Origin: DATKDU01 sp035512595
GTDB taxonomy: Bacteria; Planctomycetota; Planctomycetia; Pirellulales; Pirellulaceae
DNA length: 14,695 bases
Reading direction: 5' to 3'
Assembly (NCBI GenBank): GCA_035512595.1
Contig: DATKDU010000394.1
Location: 1-14,695 of the forward strand
In this document: positions 1 through 7,245 of the stretch, in pieces
Layout of the letters: each line of letters opens with the position of its first letter
How positions within the stretch are numbered: the first letter of the stretch is position 1
Notes under the pieces: generated by a model
The model's input: the letters and a program-made list of their open reading frames with translations, nothing else
Databases searched by the model: none
Told to the model about the DNA's origin: nothing
Translations under genes and position numbers: made by a program

Positions 1-1182
1 ACCCTTCCGCCGCACGCGATAGATGGCCCCGCGAATGTCTGGTTTCCACAATTGCGACGACGGACAGCAGAGCTTGTACCAGCCGCCGGTGTCCACGATC
101 AGCAAACTGCCGTCGGCATCTTCCAGGACGTCGGTCGGATGAAAGTCGAGGTTGCTCGACACGACGAACTCGGAATCCTTCGATTCATACGAGCCTCCTT
201 TCTTCGTCAGGATATGCCGAGTCACCCGGTGGAGGTTGAAGTTGCAGGCGAACAGATTTTGCTCGAACTCTTTGCCGAAGACCTGCGACTCGTAGATCGC
301 CAGGCCGCACGGGGCCGCGGGGCCGAGGTGCGACAGGACCGGCATCAACTCGCCGGTCCGCGGATGACCTTCGAGAACCCCGTGCTCCTTGCCGTAGACA
401 CCGCCGTAAACAGCGTGGATCAGCCCGTCGCGCAGGCCCCCGCCCGGATGGACGAAAAACGTCGTGGTGAAAAATCGGTCGCCATCGGCGTTGAAGACCA
501 CGTCAACCGGGTTGTCCATGCCGCCGGTCATTACCGGCTCCAGGCCCGAGCCGTCGGGCCGGCAGCGAAAGATGTGTGACGCCTTGGTCTTCCACTCTTT
601 GCCGTTCACCCTGTGCGTCTGCTCGGCGAACGCCCCCTTGGCCCAGTAGATCCAGCCGTCGGGACCGAGGTACGGACCGTGCAGGTCGTTGGCACAGCCC
701 GTCAGCGTCTTCCCCTGGAACCACTCCACCCGCTTGTCCGCCGTTCCGTCGCCATCCGTGTCGGTCAACTTCCAGATGCTCGGCGGGGCAGCAACGTAGA
801 GCGAGCCGTCGTACCACATGGTCCCTTCAGGAAACATCAGCTTGTCGGCGAAGACGACGCTCTTGTCGAACTTGCCGTCGCCGTCGGTGTCTTCCAGCCG
901 CAGGATGCGATGCGGCTTGTCCTCGAGCTGCTGCTGCACCTTGTCGTTGGTCCCCGACGAGTCCGACACGTACAGCCGCCCCTGTTCGTCAAAGTCGGCC
1001 GTGATTGGCCGCTCGACCAGCGGCGGCCCGGCGGCCAGCTCGATCGTAAAGCCCTCGGGGAGCGTGAAGGTCGGGAGCAACTCGGAGCCGTCGTCGAGGG
1101 AGCCCCCTTGTGCATCGAGGGCGCTAGGGAAGCAAGCGACGGCGGCGATCAGGATCAAAGCGGCTGAAAACCAGCAGCGCAT
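1..1182 (-). CDS. PVC-type membrane-bound dehydrogenase/propeller protein, N-terminal part (runs off left edge)
   Basis: Reading the minus strand from an ATG at 1182 gives 394 uninterrupted codons up to the window edge, so the C-terminus is missing. The first ~24 residues (MRCWFSAALILIAAVACFPS onward) form a signal peptide, so export is expected. The mature part begins with LPTFTLPEGFTIELAAGPP and continues with NHL/PQQ-type propeller blades such as ADFDEQGRLYVSDSSG, LGPDGWIYWAKGAF and DVLEDADGSLLIVDTGGWY. Calcium-loop-like stretches (DTDGDGKFD, DTDGDGTAD) lie between blades. This is the pattern of the Planctomycetes/Verrucomicrobia N-terminal domain of large 'membrane-bound dehydrogenase' proteins, which usually continue into HEAT repeats and a CxxCH haem site; those would lie outside the window. 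An AGGAG about 9 nt upstream supports the start. Substrate unknown. Divergent from the phosphatase gene at 1350. Confidence 0.85.
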   Translation of the reverse strand, partial: MRCWFSAALILIAAVACFPSALDAQGGSLDDGSELLPTFTLPEGFTIELAAGPPLVERPITADFDEQGRLYVSDSSGTNDKVQQQLEDKPHRILRLEDTDGDGKFDKSVVFADKLMFPEGTMWYDGSLYVAAPPSIWKLTDTDGDGTADKRVEWFQGKTLTGCANDLHGPYLGPDGWIYWAKGAFAEQTHRVNGKEWKTKASHIFRCRPDGSGLEPVMTGGMDNPVDVVFNADGDRFFTTTFFVHPGGGLRDGLIHAVYGGVYGKEHGVLEGHPRTGELMPVLSHLGPAAPCGLAIYESQVFGKEFEQNLFACNFNLHRVTRHILTKKGGSYESKDSEFVVSSNLDFHPTDVLEDADGSLLIVDTGGWYKLCCPSSQLWKPDIRGAIYRVRRKG

Positions 1183-1298
1183 GGCGGAAACTCCTGAGCA
1201 ACAATACGAGATCAACGTCGTCGATTATAAATGCCCGCCGGGCGTCCATCAGCCGTGCGGCTCATGCGATTCGCCGTTGCTTGCGGTCTGCCGCCTGG

Positions 1299-1328
1299 TT
1301 GGGATTCGCGACCGAATCGGGCTACAAT
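1299..1328 (+). promoter_or_regulatory. Candidate sigma-70-type promoter for the phosphatase/sulfatase genes
   Basis: TTGGGA at 1299-1304 (4 of 6 matches to the -35 consensus) and TACAAT at 1323-1328 (5 of 6 to the -10 consensus) are separated by 18 bp. Transcription would begin near 1335, just upstream of the ATG at 1350. It lies in the 167-bp spacer between two divergent genes, where a promoter is expected. Only the motif match supports it. Confidence 0.4.
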
Positions 1329-1349
1329 GCGGCATCTCGGAGTGCAGCC

Positions 1350-2780
1350 ATGAATCGACCACGAATTGCCGCCGTATCAGTCGTTGTTGTTTCCTGTCTG
1401 GGCATCGCCACTGTTCTTGCGGCCCAGCCCGACGCACAGCAACCGCGCCAGGCCGGCGGCGTGAAGGTTGGCGAGGTCACCGACACCACGGCCATCGTCT
1501 GGACGCGGCTGACGGCCGAAGCGACACGGAACGACAAGGGGGTGGCCATCACCGGCCGCGTGGGGAAAACAGGGCCGCGGCCGGTGACGGTAAGCGTGGA
1601 TGATTTACAAGGGGCTTGTCGCGGCGCAGAGGGGCGGATTCGCGTCCGGTACGCAGCCAATGAGGATCTCACTGATGCAGCGGAAACCGAGTGGGCCGAC
1701 GTGAATGCCGAGACTGATTTCAGCCACCAGTTTCACCTGAAAAATCTGCGGCCGGCGACGACGTATCACTATGCGGTCGAAACGACTGGCCCAGGGGGCA
1801 AGCCGGAGCATGGCGCGGTCCGTGGAGAATTCACGACCGCGCCGCCGGCGAGTGCTGACGAAGCGATTCGCTTATGCGTGATGACCTGCCAGGCGTATCA
1901 CGACCGGGACCATGCCGACGGGCACCATATCTACGTTTCGATGCTGAGGCTCCAGCCTCGGTTCGTCGCCTTTACCGGGGACAACGTCTATTACGACAGC
2001 GAGGAGCCGCGGGCCACGACGCCGCGGCTGGCCCGCTACCACTGGGAGCGGATGTTCAGCCTGCCGCGGCAGCGGGAGCTGACCCGCAGCGTCGCGACGT
2101 ACTGGGAGAAGGACGATCACGACACGGTGGACGACGATTCGTGGCCCGGCCGCAAGCGCGGCGAGCTGACGTTCGCAAAAGGCCAGAAGATCTTTCGCCA
2201 GCAAGTGCCGATGTCCGAATCGATCTACCGCACGTTCCGCTGGGGGAGGCACCTGCAAATCTGGCTGACCGACGGCCGCGACTTCCGCTCGGCGAACAAC
2301 ACGCCCGACGGGCCGGAGAAGACGATCTGGGGGCCGGAGCAGAAGGAGTGGCTGAAGCGAACGCTGGCCGAGAGCGACGCCACGTGGAAGGTGCTCATCA
2401 CCCCCACACCGATCGTCGGCCCCGACCGCACGAACAAGGCCGACAACCATGCCAACCGGACGTTCCAGCACGAAGGGGACGAGATCCGCGACTGGTTTGC
2501 GAAAAACGTCCCCGACAACTTCTTCACGATCTGCGGCGATCGGCACTGGCAGTATCACTCGGTCCATCCGCAAACAGGGCTGAACGAGTTTTCCGTTGGC
2601 GCGGCCAGCGACGCCCACGCTGGCGGCTCACCCGGGCTGGACGAGGAGTATCACCGCTTCCACCGCGTGAAAGGGGGATTCCTGTCGGTCGAGGCGGCCG
2701 GCGAGGCAATCGTCTTCCGCCATCACGACGTCGAGGGGCAAGTGGTCAATGAATTCCGCAAGTCTGCTAAGGGGGAATGA
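1350..2780 (+). CDS. PhoD-like alkaline phosphatase/phosphodiesterase, exported
   Basis: A 476-residue protein of the PhoD-like metallophosphatase family, which hydrolyses phosphate mono- or diesters outside the cytoplasm using a dinuclear metal centre. The ATG at 1350 is chosen over an upstream in-frame TTG (1281) because it starts a clean signal peptide (MNRPRIAAVSVVVVSCLGIA, then LAAQP), has a GGAG about 8 nt upstream, and lies downstream of the best promoter candidate. Residues ~30-165 look like the fibronectin-like N-domain typical of PhoD (VKVGEVTDTTAIVWTRL). The phosphatase domain shows FTGDNVYYDSE (D211, N212), the DDHD motif (255-258) and GDRHWQYH (D397, H399, H403), all expected metal or active-site positions. 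The stop codon is one base before the sulfatase start, so the two are probably cotranscribed and coupled. The exact substrate cannot be told. Confidence 0.85.
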   Translation: MNRPRIAAVSVVVVSCLGIATVLAAQPDAQQPRQAGGVKVGEVTDTTAIVWTRLTAEATRNDKGVAITGRVGKTGPRPVTVSVDDLQGACRGAEGRIRVRYAANEDLTDAAETEWADVNAETDFSHQFHLKNLRPATTYHYAVETTGPGGKPEHGAVRGEFTTAPPASADEAIRLCVMTCQAYHDRDHADGHHIYVSMLRLQPRFVAFTGDNVYYDSEEPRATTPRLARYHWERMFSLPRQRELTRSVATYWEKDDHDTVDDDSWPGRKRGELTFAKGQKIFRQQVPMSESIYRTFRWGRHLQIWLTDGRDFRSANNTPDGPEKTIWGPEQKEWLKRTLAESDATWKVLITPTPIVGPDRTNKADNHANRTFQHEGDEIRDWFAKNVPDNFFTICGDRHWQYHSVHPQTGLNEFSVGAASDAHAGGSPGLDEEYHRFHRVKGGFLSVEAAGEAIVFRHHDVEGQVVNEFRKSAKGE

Positions 2781-2781
2781 C

Positions 2782-3861
2782 ATGCAATCTCATCGCACGT
2801 TATTGGCACTGCTGTCGGCCGTGTTGTTTGGGACTGCGGCGCTTAATTCCGTTGCCGCCGAGCGCCCCAACATCGTCCTGGTCCTGGCCGATGACCTCGG
2901 CTACGGCGACCTGGCCTGCTTTGGCGCGCAGGATATCAAATCGCCGAACCTCGATCAATTCGCCAAACAGGGACTGCGGCTGACGAGCTGCTATGCGGGG
3001 CACGCCAACTGCTCGCCGTCGCGGACGGCACTGATGACTGGGCGGACTCCGACGCGCGTCGGAGTCCGCAACTGGATCCCACACGGCTCGCCGGTACACG
3101 TGCGGAAGGAGGAAGTCACGATCGCCACGCTGCTGAAAGGGGCCGGCTACAGCACGTGCCACGTCGGCAAGTGGCACATGACCGGCCAGTTCAACGAACC
3201 GGGAGTGCCGCAGCCGGGGGAGCACGGCTTCGATCACTGGTTCAGCACGCAGAACAACGCCCTGCCGAATCACAGAAATCCCGACAACTTCGTCCGCAAC
3301 GGAGAGGCCGTGGGGCAGACGAGCGGCTATTCGGCCCACGTCGTGGTCGATGAGGCGATCTCGTGGCTGCGGGTCGGCCGCGACAAGAGCAAGCCGTTTT
3401 TCCTGTATTGCTGCTTCCACGAGCCGCACGAGCCGATTGCTTCGAGCCCCAATTACACCCGGCTCTATCCGCACGATGATCCGTCCTACTCCGCCCACCA
3501 CGGCAACGTCACGCAGATGGACGACGCCTTTGGCCGGCTGATGCGCTCCCTGGCCGAGCAGAAGCTGGACGGCAACACCTTGGTGTTCTTCACCAGCGAC
3601 AACGGCCCGGCCATCACCAACCAGCATCCACACGGCTCGGCGGGGCCGCTGCGCGACAAGAAAGGGTTCCTTACCGAAGGGGGCATTCGCGTCCCCGGCA
3701 TGATCCGCTGGCCGGGGAAGGTCAAGCCCGGGACCGAAAGCGACACGCCGGTCTGCGGCGTCGATTTCCTGCCGACGGTCTGCCAGATCGTCGGCATTGA
3801 GCCGCCGAAGGACCGGACGCTCGACGGCACGAGCATCGTGCCGGTTTTCTCAGGAGAGTAG
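2782..3861 (+). CDS. Sulfatase (formylglycine type), exported, ended early by an in-frame TAG
   Basis: This part encodes 359 residues with the complete catalytic core of a type I sulfatase, which cleaves sulfate esters from polysaccharides or other organic sulfates. The start at 2782 is preferred over the ATG at 2749 because it follows an AAGGGGG ribosome site and opens a signal peptide (MQSHRTLLALLSAVLFGTAA, then SVAAERPN). Active-site residues are present: ADDLGYGD (Asp37, Asp38, Ca2+ ligands), CSPSR with Cys77 to be converted to formylglycine, HVGKWH (Lys130, His132), SDNGP (Asp273, Asn274) and DKKG (Lys293). Family members run to about 480-500 residues. Here TAG at 3859-3861 follows PVFSGE, and the missing C-terminal region continues in the same frame to 4278. 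The truncated product would lack the C-terminal subdomain and probably fold poorly. Either a nonsense mutation, readthrough or a base error explains it. Confidence 0.85.
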   Translation: MQSHRTLLALLSAVLFGTAALNSVAAERPNIVLVLADDLGYGDLACFGAQDIKSPNLDQFAKQGLRLTSCYAGHANCSPSRTALMTGRTPTRVGVRNWIPHGSPVHVRKEEVTIATLLKGAGYSTCHVGKWHMTGQFNEPGVPQPGEHGFDHWFSTQNNALPNHRNPDNFVRNGEAVGQTSGYSAHVVVDEAISWLRVGRDKSKPFFLYCCFHEPHEPIASSPNYTRLYPHDDPSYSAHHGNVTQMDDAFGRLMRSLAEQKLDGNTLVFFTSDNGPAITNQHPHGSAGPLRDKKGFLTEGGIRVPGMIRWPGKVKPGTESDTPVCGVDFLPTVCQIVGIEPPKDRTLDGTSIVPVFSGE

Positions 3862-4278
3862 ATCACCCGCAGTGAGCCGCTGTACTGGCACTTCAACCGG
3901 GCCGCCGGCAATTACCAGGTTGCTCTTCGCGATGGCGACTGGAAGATTCTCGCGATGCTCGACCAGCGGCCAATGGCCCGCACCAACGACGTCACCGACG
4001 AGGAAGAAAAACAGTTCAAAGCGGCCGAGCCGGTGAGCTTCGTCCTTTACAATCTCAAAGACGACATCGGCGAGACAAAGGACTTGTCGGCGGCCGAGCC
4101 GGACAAGTTCGCCGACATGAAGGACAAGCTCCTCAAGAAGTACCACGCCGTGCGCGAGGAAAGCCCGACCTGGCCAGCCTGGACGTTCGACAACCGCGAA
4201 GGGCAGCGGATCGTCTGGCCGGAGTATGTGAAGAACCGGGGGAAGGGGAAGGGGAAAGGTAAGAAGGGGGCGAAGTAA
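3862..4278 (+). pseudogene. C-terminal third of the same sulfatase, in frame after the TAG
   Basis: Directly after the TAG the same frame reads ITRSEPLYWHFNRAAGNYQV, then ALRDGDWKIL, LYNLKDDIGETKDLSAAEPD and ESPTWPAWTF, ending in a Lys/Gly-rich tail at a TAA (4276-4278). These are the usual C-terminal sulfatase motifs: the RxG(D/N)WKL strand, the LYNLxxDxxExxxL segment and the terminal amphipathic helix. There is no further stop or frameshift, so a single base change would restore a 498-residue protein. The part has no signal peptide or convincing start of its own (first ATG in frame at 3955), so it is unlikely to be an independent gene. Because the reading frame remains intact, any inactivation would be recent. 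Confidence 0.8.
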
Positions 4279-4288
4279 AGCAACTGCC

Positions 4289-4801
4289 ATGACGTCGCGC
4301 GGCTATGGACGTTGGATTCTCTTAGGAACCGCAGTGGTGGTAGGTACGGTGCTGTTTCTCGTCAGCGGGGTATTCCAATGGTCCCCGCTGAACTGCTGGA
4401 TCGATGAAGTGGACATCCAATCGGGGCGCGTTCGGCACACGTGGCTGTTGCTGTATTGCCAGGTCAGCCAGCGCGAGGAGGAAACGTGGTTATCTCGAGC
4501 TGCTGACTCGAACGAGAGGCCCCCTGAATGGCGGAGGGTCAATACCTTTTCACCCGGCAGCGCTATTTCCCCGCATCACATGTACCACGGCGCAATTCAC
4601 CAGATCGAGATGCTCAGCAAGGTGGATGATTTCATTCCATTTGAACCGGAAGCGCGGCGGCAAGTGGCCAACGAGGTGATCTTGCTGTGGCAGAAGGGAT
4701 CGTATTTTGAGGCAGGCACGTATGTGGAGAAAGTGTTCAACGCTGCTTTCGATCTTGCGGACAGCGGGGCGTCACGCGTAACGGCGGCGGACCTACCGTA
4801 G
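4289..4801 (+). CDS. Hypothetical protein with one N-terminal membrane helix
   Basis: A 170-residue protein starting 10 bp after the sulfatase frame ends. Residues ~8-28 (RWILLGTAVVVGTVLFLVSG) form one hydrophobic helix that is either a membrane anchor or an uncleaved signal. The rest is soluble with no catalytic motif that I recognise; it has Cys36 and Cys57 and the segment EVDIQSGRVRHTWLLLYCQV. The 'DI-SGR-RH' pattern resembles short planctomycete hypothetical proteins I remember, but I cannot name a family. Ribosome-site match is weak. Position and strand suggest it is expressed with the sulfatase/phosphatase genes. Function unknown. Confidence 0.65.
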   Translation: MTSRGYGRWILLGTAVVVGTVLFLVSGVFQWSPLNCWIDEVDIQSGRVRHTWLLLYCQVSQREEETWLSRAADSNERPPEWRRVNTFSPGSAISPHHMYHGAIHQIEMLSKVDDFIPFEPEARRQVANEVILLWQKGSYFEAGTYVEKVFNAAFDLADSGASRVTAADLP

Positions 4802-4848
4802 TCACGCCGGCAATACCAACGGACCCATTTTTTCACAGGAGTCTGCCC

Positions 4849-5214
4849 ATGCTTTCCTGGAGCCGCGCCCGATGGGTATGTGCTGTTGTGCTCTTGGTCC
4901 TGTTCGGCGGCCTGGAATCCGCCCGTGCCGACTCGGTGCCGAACCAAAACCCGCCGGAGCCGCTGCCGCCGCCAATGCAGGTGGCTGAGGCACGCATCGG
5001 GTTCACGCGCGATCCGCTTACCGATCGCATCAACGTTCACTTTAACGGGCGGTTCGTGGCCGAGCACGTCAAGCTGCTCAAGGAGCAGAAGCGGCTAGGG
5101 ACTGTCTTCTTCAGCTCGGCGGGTACGGTGGCCGATGACGATCTGGTGCTGCTGGCCGACGTGCCGGGCGTGAAGGTTCTTCTGCAGGATGCCGCCCATT
5201 GGCGGGGACCATAA
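4849..5214 (+). CDS. Small secreted protein with a leucine-rich-repeat-like end
   Basis: A 121-residue protein with a signal peptide (MLSWSRARWVCAVVLLVLFG, cleavage likely after ESARA) and an AGGAG seven bases before the ATG. After a Pro-rich linker (PPEPLPPPMQ), the C-terminal half contains HVKLLKEQKRLGTVFFSS followed by GTVADDDLVLLADVPGVKVL. This is similar in spacing to one or two planctomycete leucine-rich repeats of the L..L..L..L.L..T.V.D..L..L type. LRR proteins in these bacteria normally have many repeats, so this may be a minimal or truncated member. It ends 4 bp before the WD40 gene, so the two are probably translated from one mRNA although one product is exported and the other is not. 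Function unknown. Confidence 0.6.
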   Translation: MLSWSRARWVCAVVLLVLFGGLESARADSVPNQNPPEPLPPPMQVAEARIGFTRDPLTDRINVHFNGRFVAEHVKLLKEQKRLGTVFFSSAGTVADDDLVLLADVPGVKVLLQDAAHWRGP

Positions 5215-5218
5215 GCAC

Positions 5219-6106
5219 ATGGCGAATTTGAAGCTCCTCCACACGCTGACCCATCCCAATGCCGTCTATGCGGCGGCATTTGCGCCCAATGGCCAGACGC
5301 TGGCGACGGCGAGCTTGGACAACACGATCAAGCTGTGGAACGTGGCCGATGGGAAGGAGATAGCGCGGCTGAAGGGGCACGGCGACGGCGTCTGCGGCGT
5401 GGCGTTTTCGGCGGATGGCACGCGGCTCTTTTCCGCCAGCCTCGACAAAAGCGTAAAAACCTGGGATGCCGCGTCGGGCACGGCGATCGCGACCCTAACT
5501 GGCCATCAGAACTACATCGAGTGCTTCGCCGCATCGTTCGACGGCAAGACGCTGGCCACGGGCAGTCACGACAACGACGTGCGGGTGTGGAGCAGCGAGG
5601 GGTCGTCGATTGCGGTCCTCCAGGGGCACACCGACGCGGTGTACTGCGTCGCTCTTTCCCCCGACGGCAAGCTGGCCGCTTCCGGCAGCCTCGACAACAA
5701 GCTGCTCTTGTGGGACGTCGCCGGCGGGAAGTCGCGTCCGCTGGCCGGGCATGATGGCACGGTGCAGTCGGTCGCCTTCTCCCCCGATGGAAAGACCCTC
5801 GCCTCCGGCGGCAGCGACACGACGATCAAGTGGTGGGACGTAGCGAAGGGGGAGATGAAGACGACCCTCGACGGCCACGCCCAGCTCGTCAAGTGCCTGG
5901 CCTGGCCGGCCGATGGCCGCCAGCTTGCGTCTGGTAGTGCCGACGGGCAGGTGATCGTGTGGGACGGGAAGATCGGCAACAAGCTGGCGACGCAGGCGGC
6001 CCACGAGAACAGCGTCTACGGCGTCGTTTTCTCACCCGATGGCCGGCTGCTGGCAACGGCCAGCTTCGACCGGACGATCAAGTTGTGGCGGATCGAGGGG
6101 CTGTAA
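5219..6106 (+). CDS. Seven-blade WD40-repeat protein, cytoplasmic
   Basis: A 295-residue protein made almost wholly of seven WD40 repeats of 40-42 residues, starting near residues 5, 47, 89, 130, 172, 213 and 255. Each carries the GH-type turn (GHGDGV, GHQNYI, GHTDAV, GHDGTV, GHAQLV), the FSPDG turn, and a terminal WD-like pair (LWN, TWD, VWS, LWD, WWD, VWD, LWR). Seven blades make one closed beta-propeller with no other domain, so it most likely acts as a protein-binding scaffold. No signal peptide is present. The start at 5219 is preferred over the ATG at 5189: it does not overlap the preceding gene and has a GGGGA about 10 bases upstream. Partner unknown. Confidence 0.85.
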   Translation: MANLKLLHTLTHPNAVYAAAFAPNGQTLATASLDNTIKLWNVADGKEIARLKGHGDGVCGVAFSADGTRLFSASLDKSVKTWDAASGTAIATLTGHQNYIECFAASFDGKTLATGSHDNDVRVWSSEGSSIAVLQGHTDAVYCVALSPDGKLAASGSLDNKLLLWDVAGGKSRPLAGHDGTVQSVAFSPDGKTLASGGSDTTIKWWDVAKGEMKTTLDGHAQLVKCLAWPADGRQLASGSADGQVIVWDGKIGNKLATQAAHENSVYGVVFSPDGRLLATASFDRTIKLWRIEGL

Positions 6107-6427
6107 GGCCCGCGAGAATCAATCTCGCCGAATTTCTGTTCCGCGGCGTGAATAAATCGCCCCTGCCGCGCGTCTATCTTGTGGCGGCCAGAAAAAACCC
6201 GCGAACCAATTTCGCCCGGTGCCGTCTCATACTGTAGGACCTTTCCAGGCCGTCCAGGAGCGACGGCCCGGAAGGACCGTCCTACACGGGAAAAGGAGCT
6301 ATGTTGGTCCAGCGAAAACGACTCAGCGTTTACAGCCCGTGCGGCCGCTTTGCCGATCCGGCGAATAATCGGCCCGCGCCGACGCTGCGCTTGTGACCCG
6401 CGGTGGATTCCAAGTGAAGCACCACAA
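6107..6427. other. Gene-poor stretch between the WD40 gene and the terminator
   Basis: No convincing gene. It contains a 54-bp palindromic repeat (6233-6286, listed separately) and a G+C-rich segment of ~140 bp that could fold locally (GCCGAT near 6344 with ATCGGC near 6366) and leads into the intrinsic terminator at 6428-6457. A 31-codon open frame (6301-6396) follows an AAGGAG, but the spacing of 2 nt is too short for normal initiation. A small RNA or the WD40 3' untranslated region are both possible. Confidence 0.4.
6233..6286. repeat. REP-like 54-bp imperfect palindrome
   Basis: The outer arms are TGTAGGAC (6233-6240) and GTCCTACA (6279-6286). The inner stem is GGCCGTC (6248-6254) with GACGGCC (6262-6268) around a 7-nt loop. 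It is intergenic and resembles the palindromic repeats among the tRNA genes. Confidence 0.6.
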
Positions 6428-6457
6428 CCCGGTGTCGCACGCGGCACTGGGTTTTTT
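6428..6457 (+). terminator. Intrinsic terminator before the tRNA array
   Basis: CCCGGTGTC (6428-6436) pairs with GGCACTGGG (6443-6451) over nine base pairs (two G-U) around a 6-nt loop, and six T residues follow at 6452-6457. This is the classic hairpin plus U-tract form. It would end a plus-strand transcript from the WD40 gene or a small RNA, 17 bp before the first tRNA gene. Confidence 0.65.
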
Positions 6458-6474
6458 CGTGGAGTTTGCCAGAG

Positions 6475-6546
6475 GGGCTGGTAGCTGAGACGGCATAGCG
6501 CCTGCCTGAAGAGCAGGAGAGGAGGATTCGAGCGCCTCCCAGCCCA
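6475..6546 (+). tRNA. tRNA-Phe (GAA)
   Basis: Seven-pair acceptor stem GGGCTGG/CCAGCCC with A73. The anticodon stem CCTGC/GCAGG holds loop CTGAAGA, anticodon GAA at 6508-6510. T-loop TTCGAGC. Odd features: the last T-stem pair (53-61) is A opposite G instead of the nearly invariant G-C, and the variable loop has four bases. No CCA is encoded. Confidence 0.8.
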
Positions 6547-6553
6547 CTTTTCG

Positions 6554-6588
6554 GGAGTCAGAGATCAGGGGTCAGGAGTCAGGAGTCA
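6554..6588. repeat. Tandem heptamer repeat, GGAGTCA type (five units)
   Basis: Five consecutive 7-bp units, three of them matching GGAGTCA or differing by one base, lie between the Phe and Lys tRNA genes. No coding potential. Confidence 0.75.
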
Positions 6589-6638
6589 GAGGATGAACAA
6601 GGCAGCCCGCTACAAACGAATTTCACACGGTTTCACGC

Positions 6639-6710
6639 GAGGTCGTGGTGTAGCGGCAGCATCCCTGGCTTTTAACCAGGCGGGCGAGGGTTCAAATCCT
6701 TCCGGCCTCA
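6639..6710 (+). tRNA. tRNA-Lys (TTT)
   Basis: Acceptor GAGGTCG/CGGCCTC (one G-U), D-loop with AGCGGCA, anticodon stem CCTGG/CCAGG with loop CTTTTAA (anticodon TTT at 6671-6673), T-arm GAGGG-TTCAAAT-CCTTC with G-U pairing, A73. U8, G18G19 and T54T55C56 are all present, so it is near canonical. No CCA encoded. Confidence 0.9.
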
Positions 6711-6718
6711 TGGTGAGC

Positions 6719-6776
6719 GGAGGTCGGATGTCGGAGGTCCGCAGAAGGCAACTGCTGAACCCTGAACCCTGAACCC
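6719..6776. repeat. Two heptamer arrays: GGAGGTC type and TGAACCC type
   Basis: Three units of GGAGGTC/GGATGTC at 6719-6739 and three exact units of TGAACCC at 6756-6776, both with 7-bp period but unrelated sequence. They fill the gap between the Lys and Asn tRNA genes. Confidence 0.75.
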
Positions 6777-6782
6777 TGACAC

Positions 6783-6857
6783 TGCGGTGGAGCCCGTGCT
6801 GGTACGGGCAGGCGCCTGTTAAGCGCTCTGACGCAGGTTCGATTCCTGCCGCCGCAG
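6783..6857 (+). tRNA. tRNA-Asn (GTT)
   Basis: Acceptor TGCGGTG/CGCCGCA, D-stem GCCCG/CGGGC (five pairs), anticodon stem GGCGC/GCGCT with loop CTGTTAA (anticodon GTT at 6818-6820), T-arm GCAGG-TTCGATT-CCTGC, discriminator G73. Position 8 is G instead of U, and the extended D-stem uses position 14. No CCA encoded. Confidence 0.85.
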
Positions 6858-6869
6858 CTTTCGATTGGG

Positions 6870-6897
6870 GATTGCAGATTGCAGGTTGCAGGTTGCA
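6870..6897. repeat. Tandem heptamer repeat, GATTGCA/GGTTGCA type
   Basis: Four consecutive 7-bp units, two GATTGCA then two GGTTGCA, between the Asn and Gln tRNA genes. Confidence 0.75.
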
Positions 6898-6943
6898 GAA
6901 TCAGCGAACCGGCCAGCGGATCGCTTGTCGGTATTTCACACCC

Positions 6944-7018
6944 TCCGGGGCAGTTGCTGCTGGTAGTGACGCCTGGCTCTGAACCAGGAGGGCGTTGGTT
7001 CGATTCCAACCCCCGGAA
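6944..7018 (+). tRNA. tRNA-Gln (CTG)
   Basis: Seven-pair acceptor TCCGGGG/CCCCGGA, A73. D-stem GTTGC/GTGAC. Anticodon stem CCTGG/CCAGG with loop CTCTGAA, anticodon CTG at 6979-6981. T-arm GTTGG-TTCGATT-CCAAC. Position 8 is C, not U. No CCA encoded. Confidence 0.88.
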
Positions 7019-7028
7019 CTTGAAATGT

Positions 7029-7077
7029 AGCCGAAGTCGCAAGACTTCGGAGCGTCCGAACTCTTGCGAGTTCGGCT
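7029..7077. repeat. Double-hairpin palindrome, 49 bp
   Basis: Two adjacent perfect 8-bp hairpins, CCGAAGTC/GACTTCGG with loop GCAA (7031-7050) and CCGAACTC/GAGTTCGG with loop TTGC (7056-7075). The outer AGCCGAA and TTCGGCT also pair, so the whole unit is nearly its own reverse complement. It fills the gap between the Gln and Val tRNA genes. Confidence 0.7.
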
Positions 7078-7090
7078 GCGGCGTTCATTC

Positions 7091-7162
7091 GGTCCCGTGG
7101 TCTAGCGGCTTGGGCCCCTGGCCTACAACCAGGTGACGGTGGTTCAACTCCATCCGGGACTA
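7091..7162 (+). tRNA. tRNA-Val (TAC), C33 variant
   Basis: Acceptor GGTCCCG/CGGGACT (first pair G-U), D-loop AGCGGCTT, anticodon stem CCTGG/CCAGG, loop CCTACAA with anticodon TAC at 7124-7126, T-arm GGTGG-TTCAACT-CCATC, A73. Position 33 is C (7123), where U is almost universal and makes the U-turn. Function is therefore uncertain. No CCA encoded. Confidence 0.75.
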
Positions 7163-7218
7163 CTTTTGGATTTGCAGCTCGGTAGGCAACTGGACGACCA
7201 CTCTGTCTCAGACACGAA

Positions 7219-7239
7219 GGAGACAGGAGTCAGGAGACA
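7219..7239. repeat. Tandem heptamer repeat, GGAGACA/GGAGTCA type
   Basis: Three 7-bp units, the middle one identical to the GGAGTCA unit found at 6575-6588. Lies between the Val and Asp tRNA genes. Confidence 0.7.
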
Positions 7240-7245
7240 CAATTG

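Noticed and set aside
6301..6396. 31-codon open frame after AAGGAG
   Set aside because: The ribosome site is only 2 nt from the ATG, there is no recognisable motif, and it lies in a repeat-rich spacer.
7163..7218. Possible tRNA remnant (GCAGCTCGGTAGGCA resembles a D-arm)
   Set aside because: No seven-base anticodon loop with a five-pair stem and no T-arm could be found; the 3' part is heptamer repeat. Too weak to call.
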